This document shows, one piece after another, positions 24,946 to 34,114 of a stretch of DNA of 64,000 nucleotides. A model generated the notes under the pieces. It did no database searches. It was not told the DNA's origin and saw only the letters and a program-made list of their open reading frames with translations. How positions within the stretch are numbered: the stretch's first letter is position 1; every line of letters starts with the position of its first letter. Source of the DNA: Microbacterium oleivorans (GTDB taxonomy: Bacteria > Actinomycetota > Actinomycetes > Actinomycetales > Microbacteriaceae). The position numbers and the translations under genes were made by a program. Location of the stretch: NCBI RefSeq assembly GCF_013389665.1, contig NZ_CP058316.1, forward strand, positions 1,550,001 to 1,614,000, given 5' to 3'.

Positions 24946-26393
24946 GCACGACGACCGAGATCCGGCACCTCATCGACGGCCGCTGGCAGAGCGGCGGAGG
25001 CGACGAGCTCGTCGACGTCAATCCGAGCCGCCCCTCCGACGTCGTCGCGCGGGGCCCGGGCGCCTCGGCGGCCGATGTCGATCGCGCGTTCGCGGCCGCG
25101 CGGGCCGCGGCCGACGGCTGGCGTCGCACTCCGGCACGCGCTCGCGCAGCCATCCTGCTGCGGGCGGCCGACATCGTCGCGGCGCACCGCGACGAGTGGG
25201 GACGCGAGCTCGCCCGCGAAGAGGGGAAGACCCTCGTCGAGGCGGTCGCCGAAGTCGGACACGGAGCGAACATCCTCCGCTACCACGCGCAGGAGATCGA
25301 ACGCGCCTCGGGCGAGGTCTACGAGTCCCCCACCCCCGGTGAGCGCATCCTCGTCGTCCGCAGACCGGTGGGCGTCATCGGCGCGATCACCCCCTTCAAC
25401 TTCCCGTTCTCGATCCCCGCGTGGAAGCTCGCCCCCGCCCTGGTCTGGGGCAACACCCTGGTCTGGAAGCCGGCGGAGGCCGTGCCGGTTCTGGCGATGC
25501 GTCTGGCCGAGGCGCTCGTCGAGGCGGGGCTCCCCGACGGCGTGCTGAACCTGGTCAGCGGCTCCGCGGCGGTCGGCGAGGCCATCGTCGGTCATCCCGA
25601 CGTCGACGCGGTGACCTTCACCGGCTCCACCCGCGTGGGCCGGCACGTCGCTGCCCGGCTCGCTGCGCGCGGCATCCCGTTCCAGGGCGAGCTCGGCGGC
25701 AAGAACGCCTCACTCGTGCTCGACGACGCAGACCTCGATCTCGCCGTGGAACAGGTCGCGATCGGGGCGTTCCGGGCCGCCGGGCAGAAGTGCACGGCGA
25801 CCTCCCGGGTGGTCGTTCACGACGCCGTCGCCGATGCCTTCCTCGATCGCCTCGCCGAACGCACCCGCGCGGCCGTCGTCGGAGACGCTCTCGCCGCGGG
25901 GGTCGAGGTCGGGCCGGTCGTCGATGCCCGCGCGCGCGACCGCGTGGTGGGCGCGCTCGGCCGGGCCGCGGCGTACGCCACGCCGATCGTCGCGCCGGAT
26001 CCCTACCGTGACGGGCCGCTCGCCGAGGGCTTCTTCGTCCCGCCCTCCGTGTTCGCGCTGCCCGACGACGATCCCGGCGAGCTCTGGCGCGACGAGCTCT
26101 TCGGCCCGGTGGTCGGCGTACGGCGGGTGGACTCCGCCGCGGCAGGGTTCGCTCTCGTCAACGACAGCGAGTACGGGCTGTCGACGGCGGTCTTCACCAC
26201 CGACCTCGGCCGGGCCCTCGCCGCGATCGACGACATCCGGGTCGGGGTCGTGCACATCAACTCCGCCTCCGCCGGCGCCGACCTGCACGTGCCGTTCGGC
26301 GGGTCGCGCGGAAGCGCCCTCGGCCCCAAGGAGCAGGGAGCGGTGGCGCGCGACTTCTTCACCGAGACGGCGACGGTCTACCTGCGCGGATAG
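24942..26393 (+). CDS. NAD(P)-dependent semialdehyde dehydrogenase (GabD/DavD-like)
   Basis: 483 residues of the aldehyde dehydrogenase superfamily. Active-site Cys284 lies in AGQKCTATSR, the general-base Glu250 in FQGELGGKNA, and the cofactor loop is FTGSTRVG. The last gene of the operon starts in an ATGA overlap. By context it would oxidise glutarate semialdehyde to glutarate after transamination; succinate semialdehyde or 2-oxoglutarate semialdehyde dehydrogenases look alike at this level, so substrate is inferred. It ends 24 nt before the convergent MOSC gene. Confidence 0.87.
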   Translation: MSTTTEIRHLIDGRWQSGGGDELVDVNPSRPSDVVARGPGASAADVDRAFAAARAAADGWRRTPARARAAILLRAADIVAAHRDEWGRELAREEGKTLVEAVAEVGHGANILRYHAQEIERASGEVYESPTPGERILVVRRPVGVIGAITPFNFPFSIPAWKLAPALVWGNTLVWKPAEAVPVLAMRLAEALVEAGLPDGVLNLVSGSAAVGEAIVGHPDVDAVTFTGSTRVGRHVAARLAARGIPFQGELGGKNASLVLDDADLDLAVEQVAIGAFRAAGQKCTATSRVVVHDAVADAFLDRLAERTRAAVVGDALAAGVEVGPVVDARARDRVVGALGRAAAYATPIVAPDPYRDGPLAEGFFVPPSVFALPDDDPGELWRDELFGPVVGVRRVDSAAAGFALVNDSEYGLSTAVFTTDLGRALAAIDDIRVGVVHINSASAGADLHVPFGGSRGSALGPKEQGAVARDFFTETATVYLRG

Positions 26394-26417
26394 CGGGCCG
26401 GCGCGAGCCGCGCAGCC

Positions 26418-27245
26418 TCAGCCGGCCTCGACCGTCACCTCGTCGCCCACCCGGACCGCGCCGCCGCCCTCGGAGGGAAGCAGCAGGATGCCGAGGGTCG
26501 GCTCGGCCTGGTCGAACTCGGAGGTGAGCACCCGCAGCAGTCGTGCGTCGCGCTCGCCCGTGTCGGGGTTGGCCATGATCGCGGCGCACCGGCCGATCGG
26601 GCGCTGCACATCGAACAGCACCGAACCCACACGCACCCGGCCGGTCCAGCCGAGCTCGTCCCAGGCTGGGACACCCTCGAGGACGATGTTCGAGCGGAAC
26701 CGGCGACTGTCGATAAGCGCGGACACCGCGGCATCCACCTCCTCGACCGATGCAGCGCCGTGGAGCGAGACGTAGCCGCGGGCGCGGTCCTGGAAGCGGG
26801 AGGTCACGCCGTCGCCGACCAGCCGGAGCGGCAGCACGCCGCCCCGCTCGAGCCGCCGGACGTCGGGCGATCGCTGGACGTACGCGGTCACCGCCTCTTC
26901 GAGCTCGCGGCGCCCGGCCTCGTCCAACCCCGCCTCCGCGAGCACGCGTCCGTCGACGCTCACCCTCACCGTGCGGGCATCTTCGTCGTAGCCCAGCTGC
27001 ACCCGGGCGAGCGCGGGGAAGTCCATGAGCGCGAGGCCGCGGCTCTTCGGCCACGACTCCAGCCCGTCGGCGTCCTCGGGCGAAGTGGCGTCGGCGAAGC
27101 GGAACGCGAGCACGCGATCGCCCGCGATCCGGCCGTCGGGCTGGACGACGAGCTCGTCGCGGTGTTCGGGCGTGAAGCCTTTGACGGGGTAGCGGTACAG
27201 CGCGGAGACGACGGGCACACCGCTACTCTGCACCACCGCCGGCAT
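26418..27245 (-). CDS. MOSC domain protein
   Basis: 275 residues from ATG 27245 (a GTG one codon earlier is possible). The N-terminal barrel begins LYRYPVKGFTPE and the MOSC domain occupies about residues 110-270, with RFRSNIVLEGVPAWDE and the Cys of IGRCAAIMANPDTGERD as the expected molybdenum-cofactor-binding cysteine. MOSC proteins bind or transfer molybdenum cofactor sulphur, or reduce N-hydroxylated compounds when paired with electron carriers. No partner gene lies nearby, so the substrate is unknown. The neighbour on the left is convergent. Confidence 0.85.
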   Translation of the reverse strand: MPAVVQSSGVPVVSALYRYPVKGFTPEHRDELVVQPDGRIAGDRVLAFRFADATSPEDADGLESWPKSRGLALMDFPALARVQLGYDEDARTVRVSVDGRVLAEAGLDEAGRRELEEAVTAYVQRSPDVRRLERGGVLPLRLVGDGVTSRFQDRARGYVSLHGAASVEEVDAAVSALIDSRRFRSNIVLEGVPAWDELGWTGRVRVGSVLFDVQRPIGRCAAIMANPDTGERDARLLRVLTSEFDQAEPTLGILLLPSEGGGAVRVGDEVTVEAG

Positions 27246-27266
27246 CACGGCGATGGTCGTGGAGCG

Positions 27267-27926
27267 CTACCTCGCCGCGACCGCCCATCCTGCGAGGGCC
27301 GCGACCAGCGTCCGGTGACCAGAGGACTCGAACGCGCGGGCGTCGTGGCCGAGAACGTCGACGGCGATGCGACCCCCCTCGTGCTCGCGCACCCAGGCCG
27401 CGGCTTCCTTCGCTCCGTCGCCCTCGTGCCAGGCGACGACGGTGCGGTGCCCCAGTCGCTGCAGCGCGCAGTACCGCTCATCGTGCGTGTGGAACGTCGT
27501 CGGCACCTCGGCCGGCACCGTGTCGGGCTCGACCTGCACCGTCATCTCTCCCGCCTCGGGGTGGTACGACAGGCCCGGCACCCACATCGCGCCGAGCGCC
27601 GGCGCCCATTCCGGATAGTCCCGCAGTGACGACACCGCCGCGTGCACCGCCAGCACGCCGATGCCGCGATCCAGAGCCGCGGCGAAGCCGGCGACCGACG
27701 CCGGCGGTGCACCGCGGGATCCACCGCGCCACGGGTCGCCCGCGCACACCGCGACCAGGTCGTACCCGTCGAGATGGGCCATCCCGTCGTCGACCTCGTC
27801 CGAGACGGCGACCTCCCAGTCCCGTTCGCGCAGGATGTCGGCGACCTGCGCTCCGACCTCGGCGAATGGATGCCAGGGGTCGGCGTATCGGCCCGATCCG
27901 GTGAGAACGAGTGCTCGGTGTGCCAT
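27267..27926 (-). CDS. ThuA-like domain protein
   Basis: 219 residues with a class I glutamine-amidotransferase-like flavodoxin fold of the ThuA type. Visible blocks are MAHRALVLTGSGRYADPWHPF, DLVAVCAGDPW, GVLAVHAAVSS and TFHTHDERYCAL. A GGAAGGGA ribosome site precedes the ATG by 7 nt. ThuA relatives act in sugar catabolism, but the catalytic residues are not settled and no sugar gene adjoins this copy. It may be transcribed together with the MOSC gene 21 nt downstream. Confidence 0.82.
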   Translation of the reverse strand: MAHRALVLTGSGRYADPWHPFAEVGAQVADILRERDWEVAVSDEVDDGMAHLDGYDLVAVCAGDPWRGGSRGAPPASVAGFAAALDRGIGVLAVHAAVSSLRDYPEWAPALGAMWVPGLSYHPEAGEMTVQVEPDTVPAEVPTTFHTHDERYCALQRLGHRTVVAWHEGDGAKEAAAWVREHEGGRIAVDVLGHDARAFESSGHRTLVAALAGWAVAAR

Positions 27927-28038
27927 GGACGGTCCCTTCCCGCGCGTGCTCCTACGCTACGGGGCCGCGGCGCCGAGCGCGCAGCCGCTTGAACAAACCG
28001 CGTCGGGTGTGCGAGGGAGTTGCCCGGTGCGGATGCGG

Positions 28039-28668
28039 CTATCGGCGCGCGGCCAGCACCCCCGGCGTGAGCCCGAGCATCGCCTCCACGGCGGTCGACA
28101 TCAGCGCGATCCGGGCGTCGGCGTCGCGCCACGAGACGAGCGCATGAGCGTTGAGCCCGTCGATCATGCCCAGCAGCTGAGCGGCGACCGCCGCAGGATC
28201 CTCGACGCGGAAGCCGCCGCGCGCCACGCCGTCGCGCACGATGCGCTCGAGGAACTCGACCCAGGCGTCCGTCTGAGCGCGCACGCGCTCGGCGAGCGCG
28301 TCGTTGCGCCCGCCGAGCGCCCACGCCTGCACCCAGATGAGCGTGACGTCCGAGCGAGTGCCGTCGAGCAGTGTCGCCAGCAGCGCTCCGATGGCTGCGA
28401 CGGGGTCGCCGGCCGCGGCTCGCAGCAGCTCGAGGTCGGCGAGCTCGGCGGCGACGATCGCCTCGAAGGCCCCCGCGACCACGGCGTCCATACTCGGGGC
28501 GTGGTGTGCCACCAGTGCCGACCCGACGCCGATCTCGGCCGCGACGGCGCGCAGGGTGACGGCGCCGAGCCCGTGCTCGCGAGCGATGCGTTCGGCGGCA
28601 TCCGCGATCTGCGCGCGCCGCTCGGTGCCGCTGCGACGCGAGCGCACCGCGGGATCCTTTGACGCCAT
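28039..28668 (-). CDS. TetR-family regulator (BetI-like)
   Basis: 209 residues. The helix-turn-helix covers AEIGVGSALVAHHAPSMDAVV (about 34-54, preceded by GLGAVTLRAVA). The ATG at 28668 is chosen because upstream codons run into the intergenic operator. The C-terminal domain is of the TetR_C_6/BetI type (LLAT.LDGTRSD, MIDGL). Divergent from the agmatine deiminase operon with a 16-bp palindrome between them, so it probably represses that operon and itself; the effector could be an amine or its guanidino derivative. Confidence 0.88.
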   Translation of the reverse strand: MASKDPAVRSRRSGTERRAQIADAAERIAREHGLGAVTLRAVAAEIGVGSALVAHHAPSMDAVVAGAFEAIVAAELADLELLRAAAGDPVAAIGALLATLLDGTRSDVTLIWVQAWALGGRNDALAERVRAQTDAWVEFLERIVRDGVARGGFRVEDPAAVAAQLLGMIDGLNAHALVSWRDADARIALMSTAVEAMLGLTPGVLAARR

Positions 28669-28696
28669 GCCCGCCAGTCTGTACGCTTCCGAGAAA

Positions 28697-28712
28697 TTGA
28701 TCAAGTGATCAA
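28697..28712. promoter_or_regulatory. Perfect inverted repeat, probable TetR operator
   Basis: TTGATCA-AG-TGATCAA, 7-bp arms with a 2-nt spacer, between the divergent TetR and agmatine deiminase genes, 28 nt from the TetR ATG and 17 nt from the deiminase ATG. Its AT-rich composition stands out in this genome. Confidence 0.75.
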
Positions 28713-28729
28713 CTAACGGGAGGACCGCT

Positions 28730-29842
28730 ATGTCGTGGAGGATGCCGGCCGAGACCGCCCCGCACGAACGCACCTGGATGGCGTTCCCCCGCGAAGGCAT
28801 GACCCTGGGCGGCACCGATGCCGAGCGCGACGAGGGCTACGCCGCGTGGAGCGCCGTCGCCCGAGCCGTCGCGGAGTTCGAGCCCGTCGCGATGCTCGTC
28901 GACCCGAGCGAGACCGTGCGCGCCCGGAGCCTCCTCGGCGACACGGTGGAGCAGATCGCGGCCCCGGTCGACGAGTTCTGGATGCGCGACCACGGCCCGA
29001 CCTTCGTCGTCGACGACGAGCGGCCCGGGGTCCTCGGCGCCGTGGACTGGATCTTCAACGGCTGGGGCGCGCCCGGCTGGGCCGACTGGCGGCTCTCGGC
29101 CGAGCACGCCCGCGCGGTCGCCGCCCACGTCGACGCCGAGCTCGTCAGCTCGGTGCTCGTCAACGAGGGCGGCGGCATCCACGTCGACGGCACGGGAACC
29201 GTGCTGCTGACCGAGACCGTGCAACTCGACCCGCGCCGCAACCCGTTCGCCGACCGCGCGCGCGTCGATGCCGAGATGCTCCGGACGATCGGCGCGACGA
29301 CGGCGATCTGGCTGCCGCGCGGCCTCACGCGCGACTACGACGAGTTCGGCACGAACGGCCACGTCGACATCGTCGCGACCTTCGCCGCCCCCGGGCTGGT
29401 GCTCCTGCACGCGCAGCCCGACGCCGCCCACCCCGACCACGCCGTGATGCCCGAGATCCGCGCCGCGCTCGACGGGGCGACGGATGCCGCCGGCCGCGGC
29501 CTCGAGATCATCGAGCTCCCCGCCCCCGCACAGCTGCGCGACGCCGAGGGGTTCGTCGACTACAGCTACGTCAACCACCTCGTCGTCAACGGCGGCGTCA
29601 TCGCCTGCGGTTTCGGCGACGCCACCGCGGACGACCGCGCGCGCGGCATCCTCCGCGACGCCTATCCCGGACGCCGCGTGGTCACCGTCGACGCGCGTCC
29701 GCTGTTCGCCCGAGGCGGCGGCATCCACTGCATCACCCAGCAGCAGCCGGCCCTCCCCCGCGTCGACCCGCCGCGTTCGGCGGATGACGCTCCGGGAGCA
29801 CCGGCGATTGCCGGGGAGTCGACCGAACAGGTGCAGCGGTGA
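28730..29842 (+). CDS. Agmatine deiminase family protein
   Basis: 370 residues. Converts agmatine (or a related guanidino compound) to a carbamoyl derivative plus ammonia. The guanidine-modifying fold is shown by FWMRDHGPTF (Asp87), NEGGGIHVDG, GTNGHVDIV (His211) and the nucleophile Cys334 in GGGIHCITQQQP. GGGAGGA stands 6 nt before the ATG. The C-terminal 30 residues after the core are low-complexity. Next comes an amidase gene in a GTGA overlap, and then a decarboxylase, which suggests catabolism of arginine-derived amines. Arginine-like substrates other than agmatine remain possible. Confidence 0.9.
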   Translation: MSWRMPAETAPHERTWMAFPREGMTLGGTDAERDEGYAAWSAVARAVAEFEPVAMLVDPSETVRARSLLGDTVEQIAAPVDEFWMRDHGPTFVVDDERPGVLGAVDWIFNGWGAPGWADWRLSAEHARAVAAHVDAELVSSVLVNEGGGIHVDGTGTVLLTETVQLDPRRNPFADRARVDAEMLRTIGATTAIWLPRGLTRDYDEFGTNGHVDIVATFAAPGLVLLHAQPDAAHPDHAVMPEIRAALDGATDAAGRGLEIIELPAPAQLRDAEGFVDYSYVNHLVVNGGVIACGFGDATADDRARGILRDAYPGRRVVTVDARPLFARGGGIHCITQQQPALPRVDPPRSADDAPGAPAIAGESTEQVQR

Positions 29843-31560
29843 TCGACGTCACGGAGGCCGGGATCGCGCAGCTCGCGGCCGCGCTCGCGAGCGGCGAGAC
29901 CACCGCGGCCGACCTCGTCCGGGCCTACCTCGTGCGCGTCGACGCCTACGACGGCCCCGACACCCCCACGGCCCTGAACGCCGTGGTCGTGCGCAATCCG
30001 GACGCTCGTGCCGAGGCCGCCGAATCGGACGCGCGGCGGGCGCGGGGCGCGTCCCGCGGCCCGCTCGACGGCATCCCCTACACCGCGAAGGACAGCTACC
30101 TGGTGCGCGGTCTCACCGCCGCGGCGGGAAGCCCCGCCTTCGCCGACCTGGTCGCCCGGCGCGACGCGTTCACCATCGAGCGGCTGCGGGATGCCGGGGC
30201 GATCTGCCTCGGCCTCACCAACATGCCCCCGATGGCCAACGGCGGCATGCAACGCGGCCTGTACGGGCGCGCGGAGAGCCCGTACAACGCGGACTACCTC
30301 ACGGCTCCGTTCGCGTCGGGCTCCTCGAACGGGTCGGGCACCGCGACGGCCGCGAGCTTCGCGGCGTTCGGACTGGGCGAGGAGACCTGGTCGAGCGGCC
30401 GCGGACCCGCCTCGCACAACGCACTGTGCGCCTACACGCCCTCACGCGGGGTCATCTCCGTGCGCGGCAACTGGCCCCTCGTGCCGACGATGGACGTCGT
30501 GGTGCCCCACACCCGCACCATGGACGACCTGCTGGCCGTCCTCGACGTCATCGTCGCCGACGACACCGACACGCGCGGCGACTTCTGGCGCGCACAGCCG
30601 TGGGTCACCCTCCCGGCCGCGTCGACCGTGCGCCCGGAGAGCTACGCCGAGCTGCGCGTGCCGAGCCGGGACGCCGCCCGGCGCACCCTGTCCGGCCGGC
30701 GCCTGGGCGTCCCGCGCATGTACATCGGCGCCGACCTCGACGCGGGCACCGCCGCCGAACCCGGCATCGGCGGCCCCACGGGTCGGCGCATCGAGACCCG
30801 CCCGAGCGTGGTCGCGCTGTGGCGTACCCTGCGCGCCGAGCTGGAGGCCGCCGGGGCCGAGGTCGTCGAGACCGACTTCCCCGTCGTGTCGAGGTACGAG
30901 AACGACCGACCCGGCGCCGGGTCCATCGCCACCGCCGGACGGGTGAGCCCCGACTACCTGCGGCGCGAGATCGTCGACCTCTCGGCCTGGGCGTGGGACG
31001 ACTTCCTCCGGGCGAACGGCGACCCCGCCTTCCCGGGGCTCGCGGGGATCGACGGGGCGCGCATCTTCCCGCACCCGGCCCGAGCCCTGCCCGACCGCTA
31101 CACCGGCTTCGACGACGACATCGCGGAGTACCCCGCGTGGGTCGCCGCGCACCCCGACATCACGCTCGAGGGCATCCCCGGGCTCGAGGCGGGGCTGCGC
31201 GGGCTGGAAGAGACCCGCCGCGTCGATCTGGAGGACTGGATGGATGCCGCCGGCCTCGACGCCGTCGTCTTCCCCGCCGTCGCCGACATCGCCCCGGCCG
31301 ACGCCGACACGAACCCCGAGTCGGCCGACCTCGCCTGGCGCAACGGCACCTGGATCGCCAACGGCAACCTCGCCGTCCGCCACCTCGGCATCCCCACGGT
31401 GACCGTTCCGATGGGCATGCTCGCCGACATCGGGATGCCGGTGGGCCTGACCATCGCCGGTCGCGCCTACGACGACAGCGCGCTGCTCCAGCTCGGCGCG
31501 GCCATCGAGACGCTCACCCCGAGGCGGACCGCGCCGCCGCGCACGCCGCCCCTCGCCTGA
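29839..31560 (+). CDS. Amidase signature family hydrolase
   Basis: 573 residues from GTG at 29839, overlapping the deiminase stop. The Ser-cisSer-Lys triad is readable: Lys84 in YTAKDSYLV, the cis-Ser in GSSNGSGTA (about 163), and the nucleophile Ser186 in WSSGRGPAS. The last is diverged from the textbook GGSIR block. It is larger than typical amidases by about 80-100 residues. It might hydrolyse the carbamoyl product of the upstream deiminase, though N-carbamoylputrescine amidases are normally of the nitrilase family, so this would be a non-orthologous replacement (inference). Confidence 0.85.
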   Translation: MIDVTEAGIAQLAAALASGETTAADLVRAYLVRVDAYDGPDTPTALNAVVVRNPDARAEAAESDARRARGASRGPLDGIPYTAKDSYLVRGLTAAAGSPAFADLVARRDAFTIERLRDAGAICLGLTNMPPMANGGMQRGLYGRAESPYNADYLTAPFASGSSNGSGTATAASFAAFGLGEETWSSGRGPASHNALCAYTPSRGVISVRGNWPLVPTMDVVVPHTRTMDDLLAVLDVIVADDTDTRGDFWRAQPWVTLPAASTVRPESYAELRVPSRDAARRTLSGRRLGVPRMYIGADLDAGTAAEPGIGGPTGRRIETRPSVVALWRTLRAELEAAGAEVVETDFPVVSRYENDRPGAGSIATAGRVSPDYLRREIVDLSAWAWDDFLRANGDPAFPGLAGIDGARIFPHPARALPDRYTGFDDDIAEYPAWVAAHPDITLEGIPGLEAGLRGLEETRRVDLEDWMDAAGLDAVVFPAVADIAPADADTNPESADLAWRNGTWIANGNLAVRHLGIPTVTVPMGMLADIGMPVGLTIAGRAYDDSALLQLGAAIETLTPRRTAPPRTPPLA

Positions 31561-31609
31561 CCTGACCCGACCCGCACCCACGAACTACCCTCGGACCCAG
31601 GAGGTCCCC

Positions 31610-32977
31610 ATGACCGAGCACTTCCCGGCCCGCATGCACGACATCACCGACGAGACCCGCGGCATCGTCGACCTCGTGCTGGAGTACTCCCGCGGGCGCC
31701 TGCTCGCCGAGGACACCCCGCTCGACAAGCCTTTGCCGCCGGCGGAGCTGCGACGCCTGACGGGGCGGACGATCGTCGAGGAGGGCATCGGCGCGCGCAA
31801 GGCGATCGGGGTGTTCGAGCACATCCTCGCCCCCTCGTGCATCTCGACCGACGACCCGCGCTATCTGTCGTTCATCCCGAGCGCCCCGTCGAAGGCGGCC
31901 GCCGCGTTCGACGTCGTCGTCTCGGCGAGCGCGCTCTACGGAGGGTCGTGGCTCGAGGGCGCCGGCGCGGTGCACGCCGAGAACGAGGTGCTGCGGTGGC
32001 TCGCCGACGAGTTCGGCCTGCCGGCCGGTGCGGGCGGGGCGTTCGTGCAGGGAGGCACGCTCGGCAACCTCTCGGCGCTCGTCGCCGCGCGCGAGACCGC
32101 GCGCTCGCGCGGCATCCGTCCCGACCGCTGGCGGGTCGTCTGCAGCGCTGAGGCGCACTCGTCGATCGCGTCGGCGGCGCGGGTGATGGACGTCGAGGTG
32201 GTGGCCGTCCCCGTCGCCGACGACGGCGTGCTGCGGGGCGAGGCCGTGCGGGCCGCGCTCGACGAGCACGGCGACAGCGTGTTCGCCGTCGTCGCGACCG
32301 CGGGATCGACCAATTTCGGCATCGTCGACGACATCGCCTCGGTGGCCGCGGTCACCCGCGAGCGGGATGTCTGGCTGCACGTCGACGGCGCGTACGGGCT
32401 CGCGGCGATGCTCTCGCCCGTCGCCCGCCACCGCTTCGCCGGCGTCGAGCACGCCGACTCGGTCATCGTCGACCCGCACAAGTGGCTCTTCGCGCCGTTC
32501 GATGCCTGCGCGCTCATCTACCGCGACCCGGAGCTCGGCCGGCGCGCGCACACCCAGCACGCGGAGTACCTCGACACCCTCACCGAGACGGGCGACTGGA
32601 GCCCGTCGGACTACGCGGTGCACCTCACCCGCCGCCCGCGCGGACTGCCGCTGTGGTTCTCGCTCGCGACCTACGGCACCGACGTGTACCGCGCCGCCAT
32701 CACCCGCTCGATCGAGCTCGCCGAACGCATCGCCGACGAGATCGATCGGCGACCCGAGCTGACGCTGGTGCGACGCCCGCAGCTGGGGGTCGTGGTGTTC
32801 GAGCGGGACGGTTGGGAGCGCGCCGACTACAGCCGCTGGTCATCCGATCTGCTCGAGCGGCAGCACGCCTTCGTCACGCCCAGCAGCCACGCCGGCAGGA
32901 CGAACGCCCGCTTCGCCATCCTGAACCCTCGGACCACGTTCGACGATCTCACCGGCATCCTCGACACGATGTCGTGA
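31610..32977 (+). CDS. PLP-dependent group II amino acid decarboxylase
   Basis: 455 residues. Fold-type I decarboxylase: Lys291 in VDPHKWLFAPFD binds PLP, His183 in SAEAHSSIASAA stacks on the ring and Asp259 in HVDGAYG contacts the pyridine nitrogen. The overall pattern fits the aromatic-amino-acid/2,4-diaminobutyrate decarboxylase branch. AGGAGG lies 6 nt before the ATG. The gene is 49 nt after the amidase and probably in the same operon; it would supply or interconvert amines handled by its neighbours. Substrate cannot be read from sequence by eye. Confidence 0.88.
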   Translation: MTEHFPARMHDITDETRGIVDLVLEYSRGRLLAEDTPLDKPLPPAELRRLTGRTIVEEGIGARKAIGVFEHILAPSCISTDDPRYLSFIPSAPSKAAAAFDVVVSASALYGGSWLEGAGAVHAENEVLRWLADEFGLPAGAGGAFVQGGTLGNLSALVAARETARSRGIRPDRWRVVCSAEAHSSIASAARVMDVEVVAVPVADDGVLRGEAVRAALDEHGDSVFAVVATAGSTNFGIVDDIASVAAVTRERDVWLHVDGAYGLAAMLSPVARHRFAGVEHADSVIVDPHKWLFAPFDACALIYRDPELGRRAHTQHAEYLDTLTETGDWSPSDYAVHLTRRPRGLPLWFSLATYGTDVYRAAITRSIELAERIADEIDRRPELTLVRRPQLGVVVFERDGWERADYSRWSSDLLERQHAFVTPSSHAGRTNARFAILNPRTTFDDLTGILDTMS

Positions 32978-33013
32978 GAGCGGGCGAGCGGTCGGGAGCG
33001 GTGCCGGGAGCGG

Positions 33014-33484
33014 TCAGGCCGCCGGCGTCGAGCACGACGAAGTGACCCCCAGCGCGATGGAGATGAACCCGACCGCGGCGGTGTTCGTCGCGGCGCGCTC
33101 CCATCCGCCGGGACCCACCGCATAGAGAGTGAAGGTCGACGTGCCGAGCTCCACCGCGTTGGCGTTGAGGGTGACCGAGGTCGCCGTCGCGGCGAGCGTG
33201 CCCGACCGGTTGGACGCGCCGACGAGGGTCCAGCGGTAGCCCGTCACGTTGCCGCCCGCCGGGGCGGCGTTCCATCCCAGTACGGCCGGCACCAGCAGGC
33301 CCGACTGCACGCAGCGCACCGCCCCGGGCGAGGCGACCGTGAGCGCCGACACGGACGAGGAGCCGAACTCGCTGTCCGACCAGGCGGCGTCCGTCACGAC
33401 GGGCGGTGCCGTCAGGGCGAGCGCGATCGCACCGGCGGCGGCCAGCGTGGCTGCGGCGCCCGTGATGCGACGGCGACGACGCAT
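33014..33484 (-). CDS. Small secreted protein with SipW-type signal sequence
   Basis: 156 residues from ATG 33484 (GTG 33487 also possible). An RRRRR start, a hydrophobic segment (about residues 10-27), then AAWSDSEFG, the sequence found after cleavage in SipW-dependent exports. The remainder looks beta-rich, with GWNAAPAGGNVTGYRWTLVG resembling an Ig/fibronectin-like strand pattern. One Cys in the middle and one near the end could pair. It starts in an overlap with the signal peptidase stop, so the two are co-expressed. Confidence 0.75.
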   Translation of the reverse strand: MRRRRRITGAAATLAAAGAIALALTAPPVVTDAAWSDSEFGSSSVSALTVASPGAVRCVQSGLLVPAVLGWNAAPAGGNVTGYRWTLVGASNRSGTLAATATSVTLNANAVELGTSTFTLYAVGPGGWERAATNTAAVGFISIALGVTSSCSTPAA

Positions 33485-34107
33485 CACGGAGACCCCTCGT
33501 CGTCCCCGCCGGTCGGCGCCGGGCTCGACGCTCCCGGCCTCGGTGCATCACGGCGCCGCGACCGGGGCCAGAACACCCCCACCACGAGTGCCGTCGCGGC
33601 GATCGTGACCGCCGCAAGCACGGGCGGCGTCCCCGCGGCCGACAGCAGCGGAGCGACGCCGGGCACCGAGAACACCACGACCCGCACGCGTTCGACGTCG
33701 TACGGGAACGGGTCCTCGACGGCGTTGGCGTCACCGCGCATCGTGATCCTGCGCGCCTGGGGCGCTCCGTCCGGCACGGCGGCGACCTCGGTCACGCGGT
33801 GGGTGATGGGCAGCTTCCCCGGTCGTTCGACGGTGACGACATCGCCCACCTGGATCTCCGCCGCCGGGATGCCGCGGGCGATCGCCGCTGCACCGGCCGG
33901 AATGGTCGGCGACATCGATCCGGTGCTGAAGAGGGTGACCCGCACGTCGAGCAGCACCGTCGCGAGCGCCAGCACGACGCACAGCGCCCCCGCGACGCCC
34001 GCGACGGCGAGGGCGGTGTCGGCGACCAGGGCACCCCAGCGGCGGGGACGGGCAGGTGCGGGCTGCGGCTCACGGGCCTGCCTCCGGGTCAGCGGGGGTG
34101 CGCTCAC
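33484..34107 (-). CDS. sipW: Signal peptidase I of the SipW/endoplasmic-reticulum type
   Basis: 207 residues; cleaves signal peptides of the neighbouring secreted proteins at the outer face of the membrane. Two hydrophobic helices (about 26-55 and 150-175) flank the catalytic domain. The nucleophile is Ser64 in STGSMSPT; the partner is His103 in ITHRVTEV, instead of the Lys used by ordinary bacterial signal peptidases; RGDANAVED (Asp126) completes the ER-type signature. It sits between genes for SipW-type substrates, as sipW does beside tasA in Bacillus. Confidence 0.88.
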   Translation of the reverse strand: MSAPPLTRRQAREPQPAPARPRRWGALVADTALAVAGVAGALCVVLALATVLLDVRVTLFSTGSMSPTIPAGAAAIARGIPAAEIQVGDVVTVERPGKLPITHRVTEVAAVPDGAPQARRITMRGDANAVEDPFPYDVERVRVVVFSVPGVAPLLSAAGTPPVLAAVTIAATALVVGVFWPRSRRRDAPRPGASSPAPTGGDDEGSP

Positions 34108-34114
34108 GGCGGGC

